Notes: a model not told the origin generated them from the sequence alone. A stretch of 27,080 nt of DNA from UBA4717 sp002404395 (GCA_937902275.1 CALFNW010000101.1:1-27080); one strand, 5' to 3'; positions 15,893 through 23,805 are shown, counted from the first letter of the stretch. Numbers and translations: made by a program.

Positions 15893-16834
15893 ATGAACAC
15901 TATTGATAAGTATCAGAAGTATTATGACAAGATTCAGGCAGTGGCGCAAGGTCAGGCGGCAGCTATTGATGAATCTATGGTGAAAGAAAGTTCTTCTTTC
16001 GCCGCTTTGCGAAAAAAGGGTGCTGCTCTGTATGCTGCGTGGGCGAAAGACTACGAGGATATGGAGAATGCAGTAAACGCCATTCTTGCCGAACAGAATT
16101 ATAGCGACTTTTATAAAAACAACGAAGTCGCAAGGGTGCGAGCAATTTATGAGGAATCTATGGGAAAACTCGTTAAAGAGTTCAAAGACTGTGTTGAATC
16201 CACTCTCGCCGTAAAAGAAGCAGCCCTTAATAAGATGTTTACAGGTGCACCTTCTCAGGAGCAGCTAAATCTTCTTCAAGCCTTGCAGCTTAGGGAAGAT
16301 GAGTTGGACGAGGAAGAAGTGCTGCGAATCGCTTGCGAGTTGGCTTCCAACTACAATGCCATTAAGGCACTGCATAAAATTGCGAGCAAGGCAGGATGCG
16401 GTTTTGTCCTCCCCGAGCTATATAATGCCGATGTGCTGATTGAACGCTTTGCATGGGTCAAGAACTATCTTAATGACAGGTGTCATGATATGGGTATGCT
16501 ATGGAAGCAGATGAGCTTTGACGGCAGATGCTTTTTCGGCACAGAGTGGGAAGATGCAAATTATGAAAATAACGCAGTGGAGATTTTTGACAAACACAAT
16601 GCTCTCAATCTACAGGGGGCTAAGGTACTGCCTGAATCCGAGAATAGCAATCATCTCACAGATGATGAAAGAGCCACCCTCAATGCCATGTTTGGGGGTA
16701 TTAGAAGAAGCAGCGATTTGGAAGTTGCAGTCTTGCAAGTTGTAACCGAAAATCCGTCTCTTGCTAAAGCGATTGCAAAGCATGATGTATATAAGAACTT
16801 CCTTCCCAACAATCGCAAAGTTGAAAATAAATAA
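15893..16834 (+). CDS. hypothetical helical protein, 313 aa
   Basis: An acidic, almost entirely helical protein rich in Ala, Glu and Asn (MNTIDKYQKYYDKIQAVAQ, AALNKMFTGAPSQEQLNLLQ, DELDEEEVLRIACELASNYNA). No catalytic motif is seen. It starts at ATG 15893 after TTGGAGG; an upstream in-frame ATG (15854) lacks a ribosome site. It closes the replication operon: a strong terminator follows 10 nt later. It could be a helper-interaction or scaffolding-type protein, but I have no direct evidence. Confidence 0.7.
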   Translation: MNTIDKYQKYYDKIQAVAQGQAAAIDESMVKESSSFAALRKKGAALYAAWAKDYEDMENAVNAILAEQNYSDFYKNNEVARVRAIYEESMGKLVKEFKDCVESTLAVKEAALNKMFTGAPSQEQLNLLQALQLREDELDEEEVLRIACELASNYNAIKALHKIASKAGCGFVLPELYNADVLIERFAWVKNYLNDRCHDMGMLWKQMSFDGRCFFGTEWEDANYENNAVEIFDKHNALNLQGAKVLPESENSNHLTDDERATLNAMFGGIRRSSDLEVAVLQVVTENPSLAKAIAKHDVYKNFLPNNRKVENK

Positions 16835-16844
16835 TTCAGTGTCG

Positions 16845-16877
16845 AAATGCCCTGTCCGTCAGGACGGGGCATTTTTT
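16845..16877 (+). terminator. terminator of the replication operon
   Basis: The stem AAATGCCCTGTCC pairs with GGACGGGGCATTT (one wobble), with loop GTCA, followed by a T run. Confidence 0.92.
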
Positions 16878-16894
16878 AAGGAAGAGAGCTGCAA

Positions 16895-17107
16895 ATGAAA
16901 CAAAGAGCCTTTACGGAAGAAGAGCTATATGATTTATGGATTAAGTTCAAAGATGCAAACGATGCTTCTGTCATTCTCTCCGACTTTATGAACGCAACAA
17001 AAGAGGAAGCAGAGGTTTTGATTGACAAGTTTGAGTTGCAGTATCAAAGCAGAGCATTAGACTATGACAACCGTGGTAAATCCGGGCGGGTCAGAACACA
17101 TATTTAG
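16895..17107 (+). CDS. small hypothetical protein upstream of terS
   Basis: 70 residues, charged and helical (FTEEELYDLWIKFKDANDASVILSDFMNATKEEAEVLIDKF), with a basic tail. AAGGAAGAGAG precedes ATG 16895. It lies 18 nt after the terminator, so it is expressed by read-through or from a promoter inside the preceding gene. Its stop sits inside the ribosome site of the terminase small subunit gene, so the two are coupled. No family is recognised. Confidence 0.6.
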   Translation: MKQRAFTEEELYDLWIKFKDANDASVILSDFMNATKEEAEVLIDKFELQYQSRALDYDNRGKSGRVRTHI

Positions 17108-17117
17108 GAGGAATCTC

Positions 17118-17645
17118 ATGAAAAACGAAGAATTGACTGACATCGGTCAGCAGGTAGCAAAAAGAGGGAGACCGAAAGGCTCAGGCGGCTCCTATGTTGG
17201 TGATGCGAGAAAATACATCAGACATGCATTATCTACCATGCAGTTAGCGCCTATTGATATTGCAGATATTGAACAGGTGAAAAAGAGAGTGGATTGGTAT
17301 TTGGTGGCATGTTTGAAAGAGGGTATCACTCCCACTGTTAGTGGGTTATGCTGTTCACTCGGCATTGACCGAAAAACTTTATATCGATGGGAACAAGGTA
17401 TATATCGTGAAAATACTCATCAGGCTTTGATTGTGAAATACAAGCGATTGCTTGAAGAGTTGTGGGAAACGCAGATGGTTGAGGGACAAATTCACCCTAT
17501 AGCGGGTATCTTCCTCGGAAAGAATCACTTCGGCTATGCCGACAAGCAGGACATTATTGTTACGCCGAACAACCCTCTCGGTGAAGCAAGAGACCCGGAA
17601 GAGGTGCGACAGCGTTATCTTGATTCCGTGGTAGTTGATGAGTAA
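17118..17645 (+). CDS. terS: terminase small subunit
   Basis: 175 residues. It has the basic N-terminal stretch AKRGRPKGSGG, a helix-turn-helix (LCCSLGIDRKTLYRWEQG) and the C-terminal family signature IAGIFLGKNHFGYADKQDIIVTPNNPLG. TerS recognises the pac/cos site and hands DNA to the large subunit. AGGAGG lies 6 nt before ATG 17118. No large subunit is present in the element, so this protein would redirect a helper's packaging motor to the element's DNA, as TerS does in phage-inducible islands. Confidence 0.88.
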   Translation: MKNEELTDIGQQVAKRGRPKGSGGSYVGDARKYIRHALSTMQLAPIDIADIEQVKKRVDWYLVACLKEGITPTVSGLCCSLGIDRKTLYRWEQGIYRENTHQALIVKYKRLLEELWETQMVEGQIHPIAGIFLGKNHFGYADKQDIIVTPNNPLGEARDPEEVRQRYLDSVVVDE

Positions 17646-17679
17646 AAAAAACAAAACGGCTGAGTTTGTATCTCAACCG
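17644..17679 (-). terminator. terminator of the repressor gene
   Basis: On the minus strand CGGTTGAG pairs with CTCAGCCG (one wobble) and is followed by TTTTGTTTTTTTT. It lies between the converging terS and repressor genes; on the plus strand no T run follows. Confidence 0.75.
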
Positions 17680-17695
17680 CTCTGTTGATGAATAA

Positions 17696-17914
17696 TCAAA
17701 TTGTCTCGCTTGTGTCATTTAAGGTGAATAGTGCATCAAATTTACAATCGAGAGCAGATGCAATATCTCGAAGCTCTTTTTCACTAAAATTGTCTCGTGC
17801 AAACTTATTAGTTAGATTTTGCCGGGAAGTTCCGAGTTTTTGCGCCAAGTCAGATATAGATAGCTCTCTCCGCCCAAGTATGACTTTGATTTTTTCGCTT
17901 GTTGTAAGTTGCAT
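17696..17914 (-). CDS. Cro/CI-type HTH repressor
   Basis: 72 residues, a bare XRE helix-turn-helix (SEKIKVILGRRELSISDLAQKLGTSRQNLTNKF) with a short tail and no dimerisation/cleavage domain, so a RecA-cleavable repressor is unlikely; release from repression would need a helper-encoded anti-repressor. It starts at ATG 17914 (MQLTTSEK) with AAGGTG upstream. Its own promoter and the divergent integrase promoter share the same 10-mer across their -10 boxes, making it the likely switch protein. Confidence 0.85.
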   Translation of the reverse strand: MQLTTSEKIKVILGRRELSISDLAQKLGTSRQNLTNKFARDNFSEKELRDIASALDCKFDALFTLNDTSETI

Positions 17915-17938
17915 TATCTCACCTTCTTTCATTGAGAT

Positions 17939-17967
17939 ATTGTACACTATAAAATTGCAAAAGTCAA
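17939..17967 (-). promoter_or_regulatory. repressor promoter with operator
   Basis: On the minus strand: TTGACT (17967-17962), a 17-bp spacer, TACAAT (17944-17939). The -10 lies in the 10-mer AGTGTACAAT (17948-17939), shared with the integrase promoter. Confidence 0.85.
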
Positions 17968-18007
17968 TATATTATAAAAAAAGACACTAAAAAGTTTTCT
18001 GTACCTC

Positions 18008-18036
18008 TTGACAAACGACACCGATTAGTGTACAAT
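18008..18036 (+). promoter_or_regulatory. integrase promoter with operator
   Basis: TTGACA (18008-18013), a 17-bp spacer, TACAAT (18031-18036). AGTGTACAAT at 18027-18036 covers the -10, an exact inverted copy of 17939-17948 about 80 bp away. Confidence 0.88.
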
Positions 18037-18067
18037 GTAAATGTGGACAAGAAAGGAGGTCTCTTCA

Positions 18068-19273
18068 ATGGCGAACATTAGACCCATTAAAGATAAAAAC
18101 GGTATTATCAGTTCATATCAAATACGGGTGTATCGTGGCAGAGATGCAAGTGGCAAGCAACTCAAGCCTTATCAAACAACATGGCGTGTACCTGATAATT
18201 TGAAAAACCCTCGAAGCATCGAAAAAGAAGTTTCCAAGTTTGCAGCTATATTTGAGAGTGAATGCAAAGCCGGATTGGTTGCAAGTGACAAAAAAACTTT
18301 TGCCGAATATGCCGAGTATGTCATCAGCTTAAAAGAACGAGACAACAAGCATCGAACAGTTGTCAGATATAAGGAGCTGTTGGAGCGCATTAACCCCGAA
18401 ATTGGATATATCAAGCTCGGAGAAGTGACGGGTGAGCATCTTAACCGCCTGTATCTCAAACTCTCTCAGCCGGGGCAAAACAAACACACGGGCGAAGGTC
18501 TTTCTGCAAAAACTATTTTAGAGCATCACAGACTCATTCATACAATCTATGCTCAGGCAAAAAAAGAGGGTGCTGTTCGCTTTAATGTAGCCGAGACTGC
18601 AACACCCCCGGTCGTGAAGAAAAAGGAAGCAGAATACTTTGAGCTTGATGAAGTTCACAGAATTATGGATTGTCTCAAAAAAGAGCCTGTAAAGTGGCAA
18701 TGTATCACGCTTCTTTTGATTGCAAGTGGCGCACGCCGGGGAGAAATTATGGCGTTGAAGTGGAGCGCAGTCAGTTTTCAAAAAAACACGGTTGAGATTT
18801 CCGCGAATCTGCTGTATTCATCGGATAAAGGTGTTTATGTAGATACACCGAAAACAGGAGAACTACGCTATGTATCCATTGCACCGGAAGTTATGCAGCT
18901 CTTAGCACTACACAAGCGGGAACAGACCATTCAGCGATTTCAAATGGGGTTAGAATGGGAAAACACGGGCTTTTGCTTTACTCAGGCTAACGGTAAACCC
19001 ATGCATCCTGATAGTATAACGGATTGGTTATCGAAGTTTTCAAAGAAATATGACCTTCCGCACATCTACCCACATAAGTTTCGACATACACAGGCAAGTT
19101 TGTTATATGCGTTGGGTGTTGACCCTATCACCATTTCTAAGAGATTGGGGCATAAGCAAGTAAGCACTACTCAAAACATTTATGCTCACATGGTTGCAAA
19201 GGCTGATTGCGAAGCAAACGAAGCGGTTGCAACTGTACTCTTTAATGCCGAGAGCAATAAAAAATCCAGCTAA
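18068..19273 (+). CDS. int: tyrosine integrase of the element
   Basis: 401 residues. The N-terminal arm-binding domain (residues 1-60, IRPIKDKNGIISSYQIRVYRG) is of the Tn916-like AP2/three-strand type. The core-binding SAM-like domain spans 75-180 and the catalytic domain 190-390, with R223 (GARRGE), K262 (DTPKT), H336/R339 (HKFRH), H362 (LGH) and the nucleophile Y372 (IYAHM), all present. The start was chosen at ATG 18068 with GAAAGGAGG upstream; ATG 18041 coincides with the transcription start. It sits mid-element rather than next to an att site, which is unusual for a small island. Confidence 0.95.
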   Translation: MANIRPIKDKNGIISSYQIRVYRGRDASGKQLKPYQTTWRVPDNLKNPRSIEKEVSKFAAIFESECKAGLVASDKKTFAEYAEYVISLKERDNKHRTVVRYKELLERINPEIGYIKLGEVTGEHLNRLYLKLSQPGQNKHTGEGLSAKTILEHHRLIHTIYAQAKKEGAVRFNVAETATPPVVKKKEAEYFELDEVHRIMDCLKKEPVKWQCITLLLIASGARRGEIMALKWSAVSFQKNTVEISANLLYSSDKGVYVDTPKTGELRYVSIAPEVMQLLALHKREQTIQRFQMGLEWENTGFCFTQANGKPMHPDSITDWLSKFSKKYDLPHIYPHKFRHTQASLLYALGVDPITISKRLGHKQVSTTQNIYAHMVAKADCEANEAVATVLFNAESNKKSS

Positions 19274-19306
19274 TAATACAACAACTAATAATTGGAGGAT
19301 TCTACT

Positions 19307-19645
19307 ATGAAAGACACTTACATTAAAATGATTCTAAACAATGATGATGTTCTCTTAAGAACAATGTATTCTCTCGTGTGGCAGCAGCGAGGAGTCAATG
19401 AAGACCCGGAAGAAAAGCACCCCGATTGGGGGACTGTTAAAGAAGCCTATGAGCGTTTGTGTGTCAATCCGGACGGCAGCGACAATCTGCAAAACTATGA
19501 TGATTTGTGGGATGTATTGCGTTGCTTCTGCGAAACCTATTATCTCATTGGACTTAGGCAGGGACTTTCTTCAACAAAACGCATTCTGCCGTGTATTGAT
19601 ATTTTGAACAACCCATTCTCAGCAGAAGGGAGCGAGAAAGAGTAA
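19307..19645 (+). CDS. hypothetical protein downstream of int
   Basis: 112 residues, acidic (MKDTYIKMILNNDDVLLRTMY, LWDVLRCFCETYYLIGLRQGL). The family is not recognised. The start ATG 19307 has TTGGAGGA upstream. It is likely transcribed with int and overlaps the next start by one base (TAATG). Confidence 0.7.
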   Translation: MKDTYIKMILNNDDVLLRTMYSLVWQQRGVNEDPEEKHPDWGTVKEAYERLCVNPDGSDNLQNYDDLWDVLRCFCETYYLIGLRQGLSSTKRILPCIDILNNPFSAEGSEKE

Positions 19646-19839
19646 TGTCCGGTCAAGAAGCTCATATTGGCTCAAAACTGCTTCCCGAAACAGCAAGAAG
19701 GGTGTCAAAGCTTGCACTAAAGCATTGTCGAGAGTATTTGCGGACTCCCGCCCATCGCCGGGAGTTTGAAGAATGGTACTTCAAAAAGTACGGTGTGAAG
19801 TATCAATGGAAATCCTTTTTCGCAAATAAGCAGGAGTGA
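19645..19839 (+). CDS. small basic hypothetical protein
   Basis: 64 residues, rich in Arg/Lys (SKLALKHCREYLRTPAHRREFEEWYFKKYG). It is coupled to the previous gene through TAATG. The basic character suggests nucleic-acid contact; no family is recognised. Confidence 0.65.
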   Translation: MSGQEAHIGSKLLPETARRVSKLALKHCREYLRTPAHRREFEEWYFKKYGVKYQWKSFFANKQE

Positions 19840-19854
19840 GTGCCGCAAGCGCAA

Positions 19855-19902
19855 CACAATATATTGATTTATATAAGAAAAATTGGCACAACATATTGAT
19901 TT
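19855..19902 (+). repeat. two 16-bp direct repeats upstream of the tail promoter
   Basis: CACAATATATTGATTT (19855-19870) and CACAACATATTGATTT (19887-19902) differ by one base and are exactly 32 bp apart, about three helical turns on the same face. The second covers the -35 of the promoter below. They are candidate binding sites for a regulator of the tail genes. Confidence 0.65.
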
Positions 19903-19924
19903 TTGCAGTCAAATGTGGTAAAAT
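19896..19924 (+). promoter_or_regulatory. putative promoter of the tail module
   Basis: TTGATT (19896-19901), a 17-bp spacer, TAAAAT (19919-19924); a perfect TATAAT lies at 19924-19929 as an alternative -10. The transcript would meet the terminator at 19969-20021 before any gene. Confidence 0.55.
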
Positions 19925-19968
19925 ATAATAAACAAGTGACTCGCTCACGACTCATCGAGTGAACATAA

Positions 19969-20021
19969 ACGCATCATTGCGGATTGCATGAAAACCATGC
20001 AAAACCGATGGTGCGTTTTTT
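19969..20021 (+). terminator. strong terminator/attenuator before the tail module
   Basis: Outer stem ACGCATCAT-CGG (19969-19982, two bases bulged) with CCGATGGTGCGT (20005-20016); inner stem TTGCATG (19984-19990) with CATGCAA (19996-20002), followed by TTTTTT. It sits only 39 bp before the first tail-module gene, leaving no room for another promoter, so it either ends the int transcript or attenuates the tail transcript. Confidence 0.8.
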
Positions 20022-20060
20022 ATATGCACCGGGATTAAGGAATAGGAGGTATTCGTTGAT

Positions 20061-20288
20061 GTGACCAACAAAATCTATACGCTTGAGGACATCCAAGAGT
20101 TTTTCAAAGTTTCTAAACCAACGGCGTTAAGTATTGTTCATTCAGAGGGATTTCCCAAAATCATTATTGGAAAAAGACTCTTGATTCCGAAAGGTGCATT
20201 GGAGCAGTGGTGTATTGATAACACCGTCTATGACAAAATTGAGAATCTTCAAAAATTGTTTGAAGAGAACACAAATCAAAAAGAATAA
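20061..20288 (+). CDS. HTH (excisionase-fold) protein at the head of the tail module
   Basis: 75 residues with a MerR/excisionase-type helix-turn-helix (YTLEDIQEFFKVSKPTALSIVHSEGFPKIIIGKRLLIPKGALEQW). It starts at GTG 20061, with AGGAGG 11 nt upstream; an ATG at 20059 is closed at once by TGA. A second excisionase-like protein in one element is notable: one may be the recombination directionality factor and this one a regulator of the tail genes it precedes. Confidence 0.75.
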   Translation: MTNKIYTLEDIQEFFKVSKPTALSIVHSEGFPKIIIGKRLLIPKGALEQWCIDNTVYDKIENLQKLFEENTNQKE

Positions 20289-20303
20289 TTGGAGGACAAA
20301 ATT

Positions 20304-20624
20304 ATGACTATCAACGGAAAAAATTATAAGCTCCCGGAGTTCAGCTTTGAAACAATCTGTGAGCTTGAGGATTACGGCGTTTCTCTCACAAACCTGACTG
20401 ATAAGCCAATGAAAACAGTAAGAGCGTTTGCGGCTCTTGCTATCGGTGATGCTAAGGTAGCTTCTAAGGAAATTGAGGAACATATCAAAAATGGCGGCAA
20501 TCTTGCTGAGTTTGTAGAAGAAATTCAGCGGTCTATCAGTGACTCGGGTTTTTTTCAATCTCTCGTTGCGAGAACGGAAGCGGAGAATGCAGCGAGCGAA
20601 CAGAATACGGTGCAGAAAGAATAA
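20304..20624 (+). CDS. tail assembly chaperone, gpG-like
   Basis: 106 residues (MTINGKNYKLPEFSFETICELEDYGVSL...). The position immediately before a frame-shifted second frame and a tape measure gene, and the size, match the lambda gpG analogue of Gram-positive siphophages, which coats the tape measure protein during tail assembly. It starts at ATG 20304 after TTGGAGGAC. The slippery heptamer GGGTTTT lies at 20546-20552, so a minority product should continue into the next frame. Confidence 0.85.
   Translation: MTINGKNYKLPEFSFETICELEDYGVSLTNLTDKPMKTVRAFAALAIGDAKVASKEIEEHIKNGGNLAEFVEEIQRSISDSGFFQSLVARTEAENAASEQNTVQKE
20546..20552 (+). promoter_or_regulatory. -1 programmed ribosomal frameshift site (G GGT TTT)
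   Basis: The gpG frame reads TCG GGT TTT TTT, so GGGTTTT is in the exact X XXY YYZ phase. The -1 frame is closed by TGA at 20540 but open from 20543 to 21001, as required for a gpG-gpGT fusion. The extra T run could allow slippage one codon later as well. Confidence 0.88.
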
Positions 20625-21001
20625 AGAGCTATAAAGAGTATGTTTGGGCGGTATGGCTTCCCGAAGCTCTCAGCATTGGCGTAGATTATGCCACTTTTTG
20701 GACTTTGAATCCGAAAAAGCTCGAATCTTTTGTTACTGCTTTTAGGCAGAAAACGGAGTTTGAGTTTAAGCGAAAAAAAGAAGAAATCAATTTCTCAGCG
20801 TGGCTAAATGGGTTATATTTCGGAGAAGCGGTCTCTTCATTGTTTAGTAAAAAAAGCAAATATCCGAAAGAGCCGCTTTCCCTTGAGCCACAGTCTGCCG
20901 AAAGTAAGTTTATTGATATGAAATCCGCTATGGCAGTGTGGGCTAACAAAGTCAATGCTGCCATAGTAAGCAGGCAGCTACCGAACGGAGGTAAAGAATA
21001 A
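20552..21001 (+). CDS. gpT-like extension of the tail chaperone, reached by -1 frameshift
   Basis: About 149 residues read in the -1 frame after slippage, giving a gpGT fusion of about 232 residues. It includes YKEYVWAVWLPEALSIGVDYATFWTLNPKKLESFV and AWLNGLYFGEAVSSLF-SKKSKYPKEPL, the pattern of gpT-like proteins of Firmicute siphophages. There is no ribosome site before the only internal start (TTG 20705), which supports frameshifting. The stop overlaps the tape measure start (TAATG). In lambda the T part recruits the major tail protein, which here must come from a helper. Confidence 0.85.
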   Translation, partial: FSISRCENGSGECSERTEYGAERIKSYKEYVWAVWLPEALSIGVDYATFWTLNPKKLESFVTAFRQKTEFEFKRKKEEINFSAWLNGLYFGEAVSSLFSKKSKYPKEPLSLEPQSAESKFIDMKSAMAVWANKVNAAIVSRQLPNGGKE

Positions 21002-23805
21002 TGGAAATTGACCGCTTAGATATTGCGATAGAAGCAGATGCACAAAAAGCACAAGCCGAACTTGATAAGCTCATTGACAAACTGGGAGTAGTGCAAAAAG
21101 CTTTCAAAAAGGATAGTAGTGCCGCATCAAGCATTTCTGACGGCGTAAAAAAAGCAAGCGAGGGGTCCAAAAAAAGTCTTTCTTCCATGATTGCGGGATT
21201 TACTAAGCTTGGTATTGTTATCAAGACTCTACGCAGAGCATTTGAATATCTTGGAACTGCTATTAAAAGCAGTATGGATTATGATGAAACTGTAAACCTC
21301 TTCCAAACTGCATTTCGGGCAATCGGCAAGAAAGCCGGAGAAAACTTTGAGTTCGCTTTTTTAGAGAAAGCTGAGGGGTTTCAAAGTTCTCTCGCTTCAA
21401 AACTGTCTGTAGACCCTAATTTGTTCATGAACTATCAAGCCATTTTTGCAAATATGGCAAGTTCAATGGGAATGACCTCGGCAACGGCTTATGACCTGTC
21501 GGAATCCTTTGCCATGCTTGGAGCAGATGTAGCTTCTTTGTTCAATATGAGCTTTGAAGAGTCCATGACTAAACTGCAATCCGCTCTTGCAGGGCAGTCA
21601 AGAGCAATCCGTTCTTTGGGCGTTGATATTAGCAATGCTACAATGGCAGAAAAAGCCCTTAGTCTCGGTATTACAAAGAATGTGAAGGACATGACTCAAG
21701 CTGAGAAAGCGCAGCTCCGCTATATTATGATAATGGAGGGGCTGACTGTTGCACAAGGCGATATGGCGAGAACACTCGAAAGCCCTGCTAATCAGTTAAG
21801 AGTATTGAGTGAACAGTTCAATCAGCTTACTCGTACAATCGGCAATATTTTTATACCTATGGTAACAAAAGTACTGCCATATATCAATGCTTTTGTGTTA
21901 GGATTGAAAAAGCTGTTTGCCGCAATCGCTACGCTTGTCGGATATAAACAGGGGGACTACAAAGAAACACCTGTTCAAATCTTTGATACAGATGACACAT
22001 CCGAACAGATAGACGATGTGACAGGCTCTTTGAAAAAGCTTAAAAACGCAACACTTGGTTTTGACGAGCTAAACCTTATTTCCGATAGTGACAGTAGCGG
22101 CGCAGGGTTATCAAGTAGTTTTGACCTTTCCGATACTATTGCTAAGATGAATGCAGAATATCAGGCAATGGTTGATAAAATCTCGCAGGACATCGGCAAT
22201 AGAGCCGAGGAAATCCTTGCGGTGTGGGAAAGTGTCTTTATGAAAACAGGAAGTATGCTGAGTAATTGGAGCAAGCTGTTCGCCCCCGCATTTAATGCTG
22301 TCAAGTCTTCTATAGCGGAAGCTATACCAAAGATAAAAGCGGCATTTAGCTCTATGGGTGATTCATTGATGCGACTGTGGAATGACACACTTTCTCCGTT
22401 TCTTCGCTATCTTGTTAATGAGTGGATTACCGGTATTATTAACCCTGTTGTTCAAACACTGTTACCCATCGTAATACAAACCACTACGGCGATTGTTGAA
22501 GTGCTTGCAGATGTGTTTTCTAAACTTACAGATGGGTTGAATGCTCTTTGGGTTGATATTATTCATCCCGTGTTAGAACTGATTAGAGACATTGTTGCCG
22601 ATGTTATGGAGTCAATCGATACAGCATGGTCAGAATATGGTACACCGATTTTAGCAAAAGCCCAAGATTTAATTAACGGGCTTGCGGAAACTGCATCCCT
22701 ATTATACAGCAACATCCTCAATCCGATTATCAAACCGTTTCTGAAAGCCCTGCAAACGGCATGGGACAAAGCTCTTTCCCCTATCGTTGATAAGGTTGTT
22801 ATGTTTGTTGCAAAGCTCGTTGATGCAGCACTCGATATTGTTAATCGCTTTGTTTTACCTATCGTCAATTATATTGTCAGTGTATTAAAACCCGCTGCTC
22901 AAGCAGTAGGAGATGCTGTCTCTATTATCGTAACGACAGTTTTTGAAGTGATAAGCAATGTTTTAAGCGGAATTATAGATGCTTTGGGCGGTATTGTTGA
23001 CTTCATTGCAGGTGTTTTCACTGGAAATTGGTCGCGAGCATGGGAAGGAATTAAAAATATCTTTTCCGGGATATGGAATACCATAAAGAGCATTTTTGAG
23101 GGTATCATTCGTATTATATCGGCGAAAGTAACAGCGTTTGCAACGCTCTTTTCCGGGGCTTGGAACAGCCTATGGACGGTTGTCGGAGATATTTTTACTA
23201 CGGTATGGAACAAAATTAAAGAGATTTTCACAACCGTCTCAGAATGGTTGAGGAAAGCTCTTGATAATTTTGCCACGGCATTCAAAAGGATTTGGAGCAG
23301 CCTATGGACGGGTGTAGCTAATTTCTTTATTCGCGTATGGAATAAAATCATAGGCGGTATGGAAAGCGCAGTTAATTTTGCCATCAATGGTTTGAATAAG
23401 CTAATTGAAGCAGCAAATAAAGTATCCTCGCTCATTGGTATAACTTTTAATACAATCCCTCGTATCACTCTAAGCAGAGTTCAAGAGATTACTGTTCAGG
23501 GATATGCGGTTGGTGGTATTCCTGACTATGGGGAACTGTTTGTTGCTCGCGAGAACGGTACTCCCGAAATGGTCGGCAGGTTTGGCAATCATTCCGGCGT
23601 TGCAAGTAACGACCAAATTACTACAGGTATCAAAGAAGCTGTTGTAAGCGGTATGCTTTCCATTGCGGACATTTTCAAAGGAAACGATGCAGGGTTTGAT
23701 GTCCGAGTATATCTCGATGGCAAACAGATAACCGCAGCCGTAGAGAAGCGGCAGAGAGAGCGTGGAGCAACTATTTATCCGGGAGGTGTTCTCAATGGCA
23801 TTTAA
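21001..23805 (+). CDS. phage tail tape measure protein
   Basis: 934 residues, full length. It sets tail length and forms the tail lumen in siphophages. The N-terminus is a coiled-coil with Ala/Lys heptads, followed by the conserved TMP core (SMDYDETVNLFQTAF to LESPANQLRVLSEQFNQLTRTIGNIF). The central region is hydrophobic, and a repeat block with Trp spacing (NWSRAWEGIKNIFSGIWNTI, AWNSLWTVVGDIFTTVWNKI, IWSSLWTGVANFFIRVWNKI) lies near 670-780. The end GGIPDYGELFVARENGTPEMVG is the classic TMP C-terminus. ATG 21001 overlaps the preceding stop, and GGAGG is upstream. No major tail or distal tail gene flanks it. Confidence 0.93.
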   Translation: MEIDRLDIAIEADAQKAQAELDKLIDKLGVVQKAFKKDSSAASSISDGVKKASEGSKKSLSSMIAGFTKLGIVIKTLRRAFEYLGTAIKSSMDYDETVNLFQTAFRAIGKKAGENFEFAFLEKAEGFQSSLASKLSVDPNLFMNYQAIFANMASSMGMTSATAYDLSESFAMLGADVASLFNMSFEESMTKLQSALAGQSRAIRSLGVDISNATMAEKALSLGITKNVKDMTQAEKAQLRYIMIMEGLTVAQGDMARTLESPANQLRVLSEQFNQLTRTIGNIFIPMVTKVLPYINAFVLGLKKLFAAIATLVGYKQGDYKETPVQIFDTDDTSEQIDDVTGSLKKLKNATLGFDELNLISDSDSSGAGLSSSFDLSDTIAKMNAEYQAMVDKISQDIGNRAEEILAVWESVFMKTGSMLSNWSKLFAPAFNAVKSSIAEAIPKIKAAFSSMGDSLMRLWNDTLSPFLRYLVNEWITGIINPVVQTLLPIVIQTTTAIVEVLADVFSKLTDGLNALWVDIIHPVLELIRDIVADVMESIDTAWSEYGTPILAKAQDLINGLAETASLLYSNILNPIIKPFLKALQTAWDKALSPIVDKVVMFVAKLVDAALDIVNRFVLPIVNYIVSVLKPAAQAVGDAVSIIVTTVFEVISNVLSGIIDALGGIVDFIAGVFTGNWSRAWEGIKNIFSGIWNTIKSIFEGIIRIISAKVTAFATLFSGAWNSLWTVVGDIFTTVWNKIKEIFTTVSEWLRKALDNFATAFKRIWSSLWTGVANFFIRVWNKIIGGMESAVNFAINGLNKLIEAANKVSSLIGITFNTIPRITLSRVQEITVQGYAVGGIPDYGELFVARENGTPEMVGRFGNHSGVASNDQITTGIKEAVVSGMLSIADIFKGNDAGFDVRVYLDGKQITAAVEKRQRERGATIYPGGVLNGI

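Noticed and set aside
20010..20030. Alternative GGTGC/GCACC hairpin as an antiterminator
   Set aside because: Its second arm lies downstream of the T run, so it would be made only after the termination point and cannot act as a classic antiterminator.
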